Assembly (NCBI GenBank): GCA_963624975.1
Contig: CAVFRF010000031.1
Coordinates: 1 to 10,341 of the forward strand
Source of the DNA: CAVLCC01 sp963624975
GTDB taxonomy: Bacteria > Actinomycetota > Coriobacteriia > Coriobacteriales > CADBOM01
Length of the DNA: 10,341 nt
Direction of reading: 5' to 3'
The position numbers and the translations under genes were made by a program. Position 1 is the first letter of the stretch. Every line of letters starts with the position of its first letter. The notes beneath the pieces were generated by a model. It was not told where the DNA came from, made no database searches, and worked only from the letters and a program-made list of their open reading frames with translations. This document shows, in pieces, positions 1-6,384 of this stretch.

Positions 1-904
1 AGTCGTCGCCGGGCCGCTCGAGCGCGAGGATGGGCGGCCTCGCCATGAGCATCGTGGCGTACGAGCGATAACCCGGGTCGCTCTCGAACAGAAACGACGC
101 CCCCATCGCACGGTCGGCATCCACGTCGTTCCAGATCGCGGCACGCGCCATGCGCTGCGGGATGGCAAGCCCGCTGCGTTGCGAGACGCGCGAGCCGGCA
201 GCAACGGCATCTCCGGTCGCAACCCCAACGCGCTCGCCCTCGAACACCGGGGCGTTGTCCAGCACGAAGTACAGCAACGGCCCGATGGCGGTGGCAACCT
301 GCATCTTGGCCACGGCATCGGCCTCGTCGTCGTAGTCGATCGACATCTGAGTCGAAGCGCTGCCCCTCATCATGCATATGCCGTGGCTGCCGGTGGAGCG
401 GAATCGCTCGTCCATCATCGTGTAGCGGCGCTTGGGGATGAGCGGGATGTCGCACGCGCACGCGGTGGGGTGGTACCCCAGGGTGGCGAGCCTGTAGCCC
501 ATCTCGTCGAGCACGGGGTCGACCTCGGAGCGGAACCTGCGATAGCGATCCTCGATCTGCGCGATGCTCCGGCAAGGGCCGATGCTCACCTCGATCTGCG
601 CTCCCGGCTCGATGGTGATGGGAGCGCCGTTGCGCACGAGGCCGACGATATGCTCGCAACCGTTGGAATCGGCGGTGCGCGATTCGCCCCCGTAGAGAGG
701 GGAGAGCCGCGCGAGCACGTCCTCCACACCGGGCCGCGAGTAATCCGGCGACGACGCATAGGGCACCAGCGCGTTCGTGCGCGCGTCGACCACGAAGTGC
801 TCCAGCTCGAACCCGAGCAGCCCCGAGCCGCCGCGTCCCGCCTCGCCTTCGCGGATGTACCGCTCTATTGCATCGATGTTGCCATCGAGAGTGCTTGCGT
901 CCAT
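1..904 (-). CDS. Glutamate-cysteine ligase family (GCS2) protein, 3' end cut by window edge
   Basis: Reading the minus strand from the ATG at 904-902 gives 301 codons with no stop before the left edge, so the C-terminal part lies outside. The protein has hallmarks of the GCS2 carboxylate-amine ligase family (plant-type GshA/EgtA): GFELEHFVVD at residues 31-40, the glutamate-site signature ITIEPGAQIEVS at 96-107, PKRRYTMMDERF at about 157-168, and a GSHGICMMRGSASTQMSIDY stretch at 172-191. Family members use ATP to join the glutamate gamma-carboxyl to cysteine, giving gamma-glutamylcysteine for glutathione or ergothioneine-type thiols; the exact product here is unknown. The full family length is roughly 400-450 residues, so about a third is missing. 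A weak AGGA lies 4 nt before the start. The gene is transcribed away from the hsd module. The family is clear; gshA versus egtA is not decided. Confidence 0.85.
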   Translation of the reverse strand, partial: MDASTLDGNIDAIERYIREGEAGRGGSGLLGFELEHFVVDARTNALVPYASSPDYSRPGVEDVLARLSPLYGGESRTADSNGCEHIVGLVRNGAPITIEPGAQIEVSIGPCRSIAQIEDRYRRFRSEVDPVLDEMGYRLATLGYHPTACACDIPLIPKRRYTMMDERFRSTGSHGICMMRGSASTQMSIDYDDEADAVAKMQVATAIGPLLYFVLDNAPVFEGERVGVATGDAVAAGSRVSQRSGLAIPQRMARAAIWNDVDADRAMGASFLFESDPGYRSYATMLMARPPILALERPGDD

Positions 905-1013
905 GAGTTCCTATCTGGGGTGCCGCAGCGCGCAGGGCGGCGCCGTCACCCGGTCGCGACCCGCTCGGCGTTCAGAGCGCAAGGCTTCAAGCACCGGCGC
1001 AGGTCGCTGCTCG

Positions 1014-1043
1014 TTTATCAACTGCTCATTATCCACCAAGCAA
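1014..1043 (-). promoter_or_regulatory. Candidate promoter for the GCS2 gene
   Basis: On the minus strand, TTGCTT (1043-1038) and GATAAA (1019-1014) are separated by 18 nt, giving a leader of about 100 nt before the ATG at 904. A second possible -10, GATAAT, lies at 1033-1028. Both fit the sigma-70 consensus only partly, so this is a tentative call. Confidence 0.3.
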
Positions 1044-1060
1044 AGCTCCGCAAACCCCAC

Positions 1061-1076
1061 GCCCTCGCGGAGGGGC
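1061..1076. repeat. 16-bp palindromic repeat, left copy
   Basis: GCCCTCGCGGAGGGGC occurs here and again, base for base, at 4887-4902. Its core CCCTC-GCG-GAGGG can form a 5-bp hairpin, and one bulged G allows an extra closing G-C pair. No T-run follows on either strand. The two copies bracket the hsd module. Confidence 0.6.
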
Positions 1077-1135
1077 ATTCATCGGACAATCGAACATATG
1101 TGCGATTGGGTGTCGCCTCCACGCTCGGCTCCAAC

Positions 1136-1141
1136 TATAAT
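1136..1141 (+). promoter_or_regulatory. Candidate -10 box for the hsd remnant operon
   Basis: A perfect TATAAT lies 80 nt before the ATG at 1222, in the correct orientation. No good -35 was found at 16-18 nt; TTGGGT at 1106-1111 is 24 nt away, which is too far. The lack of a -35 keeps confidence low. Confidence 0.35.
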
Positions 1142-1207
1142 GGGGAAGTGCGTTTCGCGTGCCTAGCTGCAGTGGCGCGTATCTGCTCAATCAACATCAC
1201 TCGAGGA

Positions 1208-1213
1208 AGAGGA
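1208..1213 (+). promoter_or_regulatory. Ribosome binding site that fixes the start at 1222
   Basis: AGAGGA ends 8 nt before ATG 1222. The frame is open further upstream to a GTG at 1159, but that codon lacks such a site, and the N-terminus MITG from 1222 is typical of HsdM proteins. Confidence 0.55.
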
Positions 1214-1221
1214 TTAGCTGC

Positions 1222-1716
1222 ATGATCACAGGTGCAACCAAAGGCAAAGTCGATGCCGTGTGGCAGAAAATGTGGGAGGGCGGCATCACCAACCCCATCG
1301 AGGTCATAAGCCAGCTCACGTATCTCATGTTCATGAGGCAGCTCGACGAGAAGGAGCTTGAAGCCGAGCGCATGGAACAGGTCCTGGGCGTACCGCAACC
1401 CCGCATTTTCCCGCAAGTATATCGCAACGCCTACGGCGCGCAGATCGACGGTGAGCAGATGCGCTGGAGCCGCTTCAAGGACAAGCCCGCGGAGGAGATT
1501 CTTGACTACGTTCTTCCGCTGTCGGGCCGCGCTCAAATGCCAAAGGTCAACAAAAAAGCTCTCCAGGGTTTCTCGATGCCGCTTCCGCCCCTCGAGCTCC
1601 AACAAGAGTTCGCCGACTTCGCCGCGCAGGTCGACAAATCGCGGTTTATCGCGCAGCAGCAAATTGAGAAGCTGCAGATGCTCTACGACAGCCTGGCTCA
1701 AGACTATTTCGGATAG
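1222..1716 (+). CDS. HsdM-HsdS chimera (type I modification subunit remnant, 164 aa)
   Basis: The first ~97 residues match the N-terminal helical domain of type I methyltransferase subunit HsdM: MITGATKGKV, then WQKMWEGGITNPIEVISQ at 14-31, TYLMFMRQLDEKEL at 33-46, and RWSRFKDKPAEE at 81-92. From about residue 100 the sequence becomes the C-terminal tail of specificity subunit HsdS: KVNKKALQGFSMPLPPLELQ at 108-127, then a coiled-coil-like end and LYDSLAQDYFG at 154-164. Family lengths are about 500 residues for HsdM and 400 for HsdS, so an in-frame deletion of roughly 2 kb that joined the two genes is the simplest reading (inferred). The SAM-binding and NPPY motifs and the DNA target-recognition domains are all absent, so methylation activity is not expected. 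The stop TAG (1714-1716) overlaps the Shine-Dalgarno of rhuM. The product could be inert or could still bind a partner subunit; the breakpoint is near 1513-1525. Confidence 0.75.
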   Translation: MITGATKGKVDAVWQKMWEGGITNPIEVISQLTYLMFMRQLDEKELEAERMEQVLGVPQPRIFPQVYRNAYGAQIDGEQMRWSRFKDKPAEEILDYVLPLSGRAQMPKVNKKALQGFSMPLPPLELQQEFADFAAQVDKSRFIAQQQIEKLQMLYDSLAQDYFG

Positions 1717-1724
1717 GAGCTTTC

Positions 1725-2792
1725 ATGGATAGCGACAATAGCATTCGCTCAAGCGCGGCTGAATATCTAACCTACGTAGCCGCAACCGGTGACAGCCAAG
1801 ACAGTATCGAGATGCGCTACGAAGACGAAAACATCTGGCTCACGCAAAAGATGATGGCAGCACTTTACGATGTAACACCTCCAACGATAAACGAGCACAT
1901 CAAGAAGGTATATGAGGATTCGGAACTGACCGAAGAAGCAACTATTCGGAAATTCCGAATAGTTCAAACCGAGGGCTCTCGTCAAGTAAACCGTGAGGTC
2001 AACCACTACAATTTGCAGATGATCATCGCCGTGGGGTTCAAGGTGAACAACTCGCGTGCCGTGCAGTTTCGCAAATGGGCCAACACCATCGTAAAAAACT
2101 ACACCATCAAGGGATGGGTGATTGATGACGAGCGCCTGAAAAACAGCGGAAGCATGCTCACGGAAAAATACTTTGATGAACTACTCGAACAGATTCGAGA
2201 AATTCGAGCCTCCGAACGCAGATTCTACCAGAAGGTAACAGATATTTACGCCACGGCCATCGACTACGACAAAGACTCGAAAACCACGAGGACGTTTTTT
2301 AAGACCGTCCAAAACAAGATGCATTATGCCGTGCATCGTCATACGGCGGCGGAACTCATCGTCGAGAGAGCCGATGCCGAGAAAGAACATATGGGGCTCA
2401 CCACCTGGGCTGCCGCCCCGGCGGGAAAAATCGTGAAGACAGACGTTTCGGTAGCAAAGAACTATCTGAGCGAGAAAGAGCTTTCATTTCTCGAACGCCT
2501 CGTTTCGATGTATCTCGATTATGCTGAACTTCAGGCCGAGCGCCATATACCCATGACCATGGAGGATTGGGCCACGCGCCTTGATGGGTTCCTGGAATTC
2601 AACGGCACCGAGTTGCTGGTAGGGGCAGGCAAAGTGAGCGCGGAACAAGCAAAACTCCATGTCGAAAGCGAGTTCGAGAAATATAGAATTGTTCAGGACA
2701 AGCTTTTTGTTTCCGACTACGATAGGTTCTTGATGGAACTTGAGCAACATGTAGAAACTGGCGGTCTCCCAGAAAGCGACGACGCGTCATGA
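1725..2792 (+). CDS. rhuM: RhuM family protein (355 aa), apparently intact
   Basis: The protein matches the RhuM family (COG3943), named after a gene on Salmonella pathogenicity island 3 and often found inside type I restriction loci; its biochemical role is not established. Visible hallmarks are IWLTQKMMAALYDVTPPTIN at 37-56, which looks like a DNA-binding-type helical segment, YNLQMIIAVGFKVNNSRAVQ at 95-114, FRKWANTIVKNYTIKGWVID at 115-134 followed by DERLKN, and a helical C-terminal half with YLSEKELSFLERLVSMYLDY at 247-266. Length is usual and no frame break is seen. AGGAG at 1715-1719 lies 5 nt before the ATG. The stop overlaps the hsdR start as ATGA. Base composition differs from neighbours: a 60-base sample at 1921-1980 is 48% GC against 63% for 5281-5340 in metK. 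Being whole between two broken hsd genes, it is the one gene here that may still act. Confidence 0.85.
   Translation: MDSDNSIRSSAAEYLTYVAATGDSQDSIEMRYEDENIWLTQKMMAALYDVTPPTINEHIKKVYEDSELTEEATIRKFRIVQTEGSRQVNREVNHYNLQMIIAVGFKVNNSRAVQFRKWANTIVKNYTIKGWVIDDERLKNSGSMLTEKYFDELLEQIREIRASERRFYQKVTDIYATAIDYDKDSKTTRTFFKTVQNKMHYAVHRHTAAELIVERADAEKEHMGLTTWAAAPAGKIVKTDVSVAKNYLSEKELSFLERLVSMYLDYAELQAERHIPMTMEDWATRLDGFLEFNGTELLVGAGKVSAEQAKLHVESEFEKYRIVQDKLFVSDYDRFLMELEQHVETGGLPESDDAS
1940..1964. repeat. Perfect 25-nt palindrome inside rhuM
   Basis: The arms AACTATTCGGAA (1940-1951) and TTCCGAATAGTT (1953-1964) are exact reverse complements around a single A. It lies in the codons for TIRKFRIVQT. It could be an operator-like site, a hairpin in mRNA, or chance. 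Confidence 0.6.
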
Positions 2793-3293
2793 ACTTCGAC
2801 TTCCTGAAAGAGCAGGGCACCTACTACGAGATGTTCGCAGATGCCTGCGTCGAGGCGGAGCGCGTGTTCGCCACTTCGCCCGCGATGTGCGCGGTGGGCT
2901 GCCGCAAGGCACTAGAGCTGGCCGTCAAGTGGGTCTATGCTGTGGATTCATCGATCAGCATGCCCTACAAGGACAATCTCAGTTCGCTTTTGCATGAGCT
3001 CTCTTTCAGGCAATGTTTGGACGAGCGCGTCTGGCGACCGCTGTTGGGCATCAACAAGCTCGGGAATCTAGCGGTTCACACCGAAAAGAAGGTCTCGACG
3101 GCAGATGCCGTGCTGTCGCTACGCAGCCTGTTCAACTTCGTCGACTGGATCGACTACTGCTACGGACCCGCCTACGTGGACCGCAGGTTCGACGAGGGCA
3201 AGATTCCCCGGGAGGGCACTTCTCTCACCAAGGAACAGATCGCTGCCATCAAAGCGCAGGGAGCTTTGCTAAACGAGCAAGACGCGCGTATCG
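2789..3293 (+). pseudogene. hsdR: HsdR N-terminal fragment (DUF4145-type domain)
   Basis: The ATG at 2789 overlaps the rhuM stop (ATGA), so translation is probably coupled. The first ~145 residues match the N-terminal DUF4145-like domain of type I restriction subunit HsdR: MNFDFLKEQGTYYEMFADAC at 1-20, CRKALELAVKWVY at 38-50, LGNLAVHTEKKVS at 91-103, and LFNFVDWIDYCYG at 114-126. A linker start follows (LTKEQIAAIKAQGALLNEQD, about 146-165). Beyond about 3293 this frame turns into arginine-rich nonsense reading over the helicase region and stops at 3814. The helicase continues in another reading frame. An internal deletion that also shifted the frame explains this best. Confidence 0.75.
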
Positions 3294-3308
3294 GCGGCGC
3301 TCGTCGAC

Positions 3309-4880
3309 GTGCTAATGCGTGCGGGGCGCGTGAAGAACGTGCTGTTTCAGGCCGACCGCGTGGCACTGGTGAATCAGGCTGCGGGAGCCTACCGGGAGTA
3401 TCTGCCCGAAACCTCGCGCTGCAACCTGTGCAGCAACAAGGACGAGCGCGATGCCCGCATCGTCTTCTCCACGTACCAGACGATTCTCAACGCCATCGAC
3501 AGCGTGCGCAACGCCGATGGCGTGCGCATGTACACGCCGGCGCACTTCGACCTGATCATAGTGGACGAGGCGCACCGATCCATCTTCAAGAAGTACCGCG
3601 CCATCTTCGAGTACTTCGATGCGCTGATCGTGGGTCTCACTGCCACGCCGGCCAACGAGGTCGATCGCAACACCTACGACTTCTTCGAGGTCGAGCGCGG
3701 CGTGCCCACCTACGTGTACGAGTACGAGACCGCTACCGAGCAGGACCACGTGCTGGTACCCTTCATGGGCATCAAGACGCACACGAGCTTCATGGACGAC
3801 GGCATCACCTATGACGACCTCTCCGAGGAAGACAAGCGAACCATAGAGGAAGACTTCGAGGAGACGGGCCAAGACGTGCCCGACTTCATCGCTCCCACGC
3901 AGATCAACAACTGGGTGTTCAACGAGAAGACCGTCGATGCCGTGTTGGAGACGCTCATGGGCAAGGGCATCCGAGTCAACGGAGGGCAGGACCTGGGCAA
4001 GACGGTGATCTTTGCGCAAAGCCAGAAACACGCGCGTTTCATCGTGGAGCGCTTCGGCAAGCTCTACCCGGGGCTGCCCGGCGGCTACATCAAGGCGGTG
4101 CTGCATTCCGACGACTACTCGCATACCGTGATAAACGAGTTCGAGCTTAAGGACCTGCCGGTCATCACGGTGTCGGTAGACATGATGGACACGGGCATCG
4201 ACGTGCCCGAGATCGTGAATCTGGTGTTCTTCAAGAAGGTGCGTTCCAGGATCAAGTTCTGGCAGATGATCGGGCGCGGCACGCGCCTGTGCCCGGGTCT
4301 CGAAGTGGACGACCCGCTGAGCGGGCGCAACGCCGACAAGCAGCGGTTCTTCATCTTCGACTGGGGCCGCAACTTCGAGTTTTTCGCCGAGAACCCCAAA
4401 GCCGTGGAGGGCAAAATCGGCACTTCGCTGGCCGAGAAGGTGTTCTGCCGGCAGGCCACGCTGGTGAAGGGCTTGCAGCAGAGCGCCTTCGCCTCCGACG
4501 AGTACCAGCGCTGGCGTTCCAGCATGGTGGAGGAAATTCGCTATCAGGTCGTCGACCTCAACGAAGAACTCGTGAGCGTGCGGCTGCACCGGCAGGCCGT
4601 CGAGCGGTTCAAGCAGGAGAAGATCTACGAGTATATAAACGACGGCGACCTCGGCGTGCTAATCTCCGAGATCGCACCGCTCGTGCGCAACGACGAGTCC
4701 GATGTGGATGCACTGCGGTTCGACGCGTTCATGTACGGGTACATGGACCTCGCCGCACTTACCCAGTCGCCGTTCGACCGTCCGCAGTCGTTCGTGCGCA
4801 TGTTCACCACCGAGCAGCAGAAGGGTTTGGTGGGCATCATCAACCAGATCAAGGCGAACGCCGAGGAACCTGCGGCGTAG
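3309..4880 (+). pseudogene. hsdR: HsdR helicase fragment lacking Walker A and nuclease
   Basis: This frame carries the SF2 translocase of type I restriction subunit HsdR without its beginning. Homology starts before the nominal GTG at 3309: the upstream codons from about 3297 read ALVDVLMRAGRVKN, the strand after motif I in HsdR, but the GTGSGKT loop and the preceding nuclease domain are gone. The same frame has a stop at 3270-3272. Counting from 3309, visible motifs are IIVDEAHRS (DEAH, 86-89), GLTATP at 109-114, GKTVIFAQSQKHARFIVERF at 230-249, DMMDTGIDVPEI at 291-302 and QMIGRGTRL at 319-327. The C-terminus looks short for HsdR: after RFDAFMYGYMDLA it ends in about 45 residues. With motif I missing, ATP-driven translocation is not expected. 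Possible expression from GTG 3309 cannot be excluded. Confidence 0.8.
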
Positions 4881-4886
4881 AGCGCT

Positions 4887-4902
4887 GCCCTCGCGGAGGG
4901 GC
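4887..4902. repeat. 16-bp palindromic repeat, right copy
   Basis: An exact copy of the 16-mer at 1061-1076, beginning 6 nt after the hsdR stop at 4880. It can fold as a short GC hairpin. The following bases are GC-rich rather than T-rich, so it does not look like a standard intrinsic terminator. Flanking bases differ from the left copy on both sides, so identity is exactly 16 bp. Confidence 0.6.
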
Positions 4903-4974
4903 GCGCGGATGAGCTTGCGGCGCTCTGCTAGCTTGCCAAAGCTGAAATTTGCGGCGAGCGGCTTGGCGAACAAT

Positions 4975-4983
4975 TGCTATAGT
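4975..4983 (+). promoter_or_regulatory. Extended -10 promoter for metK-priA
   Basis: TGCTATAGT is a TGn extended -10 with one mismatch to TATAAT. No good -35 is at standard spacing, which is usual for extended -10 promoters. It would start RNA near 4990 and drive metK and probably priA. Confidence 0.4.
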
Positions 4984-5096
4984 ATGCCTTGCGGCTTAAA
5001 CGCCCTCGGGGCATGGCGTATCGCACGTTCTTGCGCAATCTCGCAGCGCGGCGCTTGCTTGCGTCGCCGACGACATGCCGGCAGGGCTTGGAGACT

Positions 5097-5101
5097 AGGA
5101 G
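5097..5101 (+). promoter_or_regulatory. Ribosome binding site that fixes the metK start
   Basis: AGGAG lies 8 nt before the ATG at 5110. The frame is open upstream to 4702, but that part overlaps hsdR and looks unlike MetK; the protein from 5110 begins as MetK proteins do. Confidence 0.7.
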
Positions 5102-5109
5102 TTTTACAC

Positions 5110-6381
5110 ATGGCTAGCGAGGCACCAAAGAACTACCTCTTCACCTCCGAATCGGTAACGGAGGGACATCCCGACAAGATTTGCGACCAGATTTCGGATG
5201 CCATCGTCGACGAGATCCTGCGTCAGGAGGCCGACCTGCAGGCCAAGGGCTACGTGTCGCCCGAAGGCGTGGCGGCCGACGTGGACGCCTGCCACATGGC
5301 GGTCGAGACCTTCACCACCACGGGCCTAATCTGCATCTGCGGCGAGATCCGCACCGTCGCGCACGTGGACTTCGAGAAGATCGCGCGCGAGGTCGTGGAC
5401 AGCATCGGCTACAACTCGGCAGAGTACGGCTTCGACTGCAACACCTGCTCGGTGATGAACGCGGTGCACGAGCAGTCGCCCGACATCGCGCAGGGCGTCG
5501 ACCAGGCCTACGCGGTGCAGCAGGGCATCGAGGACGGCACCGACAAGTACAGCCTCGTGGGCGCGGGCGACCAGGGCATGATGTTCGGCTACGCGTGCAA
5601 CGAGACCAAGACGCTCATGCCCATGCCGGCCTACCTGGCACATCGCCTGTCGGAGAGGCTCACCGAGGTGCGCAAGAACGGCACGATGCCCTACCTTCGC
5701 CCCGACGGCAAGACCCAGGTGACGGTGCGTTACGAGAACGACAAGCCCGTGGGCGTGGAGACCGTGCTGGTGTCGTCGCAGCATGCCGACGGCATCGACA
5801 TCCAGGGCAAGATGAAGCCCGAGATCGTGGAGAACGTGATCAAGCCCGTGTTTGCAGCCGAGGGCATCGAGTGGAACGACGGCATCGATGTGCTGGTCAA
5901 CCCCACCGGCCGTTTCGTCGTGGGCGGCCCCATGGGCGACACCGGCCTCACCGGACGCAAGATCATCGTGGACACCTACGGTGGCGCGGGCCGTCACGGC
6001 GGCGGCGCATTCTCCGGCAAGGACTCCACCAAGGTGGACCGCTCGGCGGCCTACATGGCGCGCTGGATCGCCAAGAACATCGTGGCGGCCGGCATCGCCG
6101 AGAAGTGCGAGGTCCAGATCGCCTACGCCATCGGCGTGGCTGAGCCGCTTTCGGTGTTCGTGGACTCGTTCGGCACGTCGGACTACTCCAGCGAGCAGCT
6201 GGTGGACGCTGTGAAGAAGGTCTTCGACCTGCGCCCGGCGGCCATCATCGACACGCTGCAGCTGCGCCGTCCTATCTTCCGCAAGACCTGCAACTACGGC
6301 CACTTCGGCCGCGAGCTTCCCGAGTTTACCTGGGAGCAGACCAACCGCGTCGACGAGCTCAAGGCCGCCCTTGGGGCTTAG
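5110..6381 (+). CDS. metK: S-adenosylmethionine synthetase (methionine adenosyltransferase)
   Basis: MetK joins methionine and ATP to make S-adenosylmethionine, releasing phosphate and pyrophosphate, in the cytosol. The 423-residue product shows FTSESVTEGHPDKICDQISD near residues 11-30, with the ATP-binding histidine and the magnesium-binding aspartate region. Both family signatures are present: GAGDQGMMFGY at about 155-165 and GGGAFSGKD at about 298-306, the glycine-rich phosphate loop. VGVETVLVSSQH and VNPTGRFVVGGP are also typical. Length is slightly above the common 380-400 residues, mostly from small insertions near the N-terminus such as the AKGYVSPEGVAADVD segment. The stop TAG (6379-6381) is followed after 3 nt by the priA ATG, so the two genes are probably cotranscribed. 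The gene is complete and high confidence. Confidence 0.97.
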   Translation: MASEAPKNYLFTSESVTEGHPDKICDQISDAIVDEILRQEADLQAKGYVSPEGVAADVDACHMAVETFTTTGLICICGEIRTVAHVDFEKIAREVVDSIGYNSAEYGFDCNTCSVMNAVHEQSPDIAQGVDQAYAVQQGIEDGTDKYSLVGAGDQGMMFGYACNETKTLMPMPAYLAHRLSERLTEVRKNGTMPYLRPDGKTQVTVRYENDKPVGVETVLVSSQHADGIDIQGKMKPEIVENVIKPVFAAEGIEWNDGIDVLVNPTGRFVVGGPMGDTGLTGRKIIVDTYGGAGRHGGGAFSGKDSTKVDRSAAYMARWIAKNIVAAGIAEKCEVQIAYAIGVAEPLSVFVDSFGTSDYSSEQLVDAVKKVFDLRPAAIIDTLQLRRPIFRKTCNYGHFGRELPEFTWEQTNRVDELKAALGA

Positions 6382-6384
6382 CGC

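Larger units (their letters stand above)
905..1221. other. Divergent intergenic region between the GCS2 gene and the hsd remnant
   Basis: This 317-nt stretch has no convincing ORF of its own. It holds a candidate minus-strand promoter for the GCS2 gene, one copy of a 16-bp GC-rich palindrome at 1061-1076, a perfect TATAAT at 1136-1141 for the plus-strand module, and a purine-rich ribosome binding site before 1222. No tRNA or obvious mobile-element end was seen. Confidence 0.6.
4881..5109 (+). other. hsdR-metK intergenic region and metK leader
   Basis: The 229-nt gap contains the right 16-mer, an extended -10 promoter, and a leader of about 120 nt. GGCATG (5010-5015) can pair with CATGCC (5074-5079), enclosing a GC-rich stretch with a small GGCG/CGCC hairpin. 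I could not recognise a known SAM riboswitch class in it. A structured leader is possible but not shown. Confidence 0.45.

Noticed and set aside
179..1225. 348-codon open frame on the plus strand
   Set aside because: The opposite strand encodes the GCS2 ligase with clear motifs; this frame is its shadow continued into the intergenic region.
1135..1701. 188-codon open frame on the minus strand
   Set aside because: It is antisense to the HsdM-HsdS chimera and has no recognisable feature.
3312..4589. 425-codon open frame on the minus strand
   Set aside because: It is antisense to the hsdR helicase fragment, which has clear DEAH and GRGTRL motifs; the antisense peptide shows no domain.
4887..4902. 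Intrinsic terminator for hsdR
   Set aside because: The hairpin is short and followed by GC-rich sequence with no T-run, so it is recorded as a repeat instead.
4702..5109. Upstream extension of the metK frame
   Set aside because: It overlaps the hsdR end and the leader region; the MetK start at 5110 has AGGAG at 8 nt.
4984..5109. Known SAM-I/SAM-IV type riboswitch before metK
   Set aside because: No characteristic conserved core was recognisable; only a generic closing helix was found.
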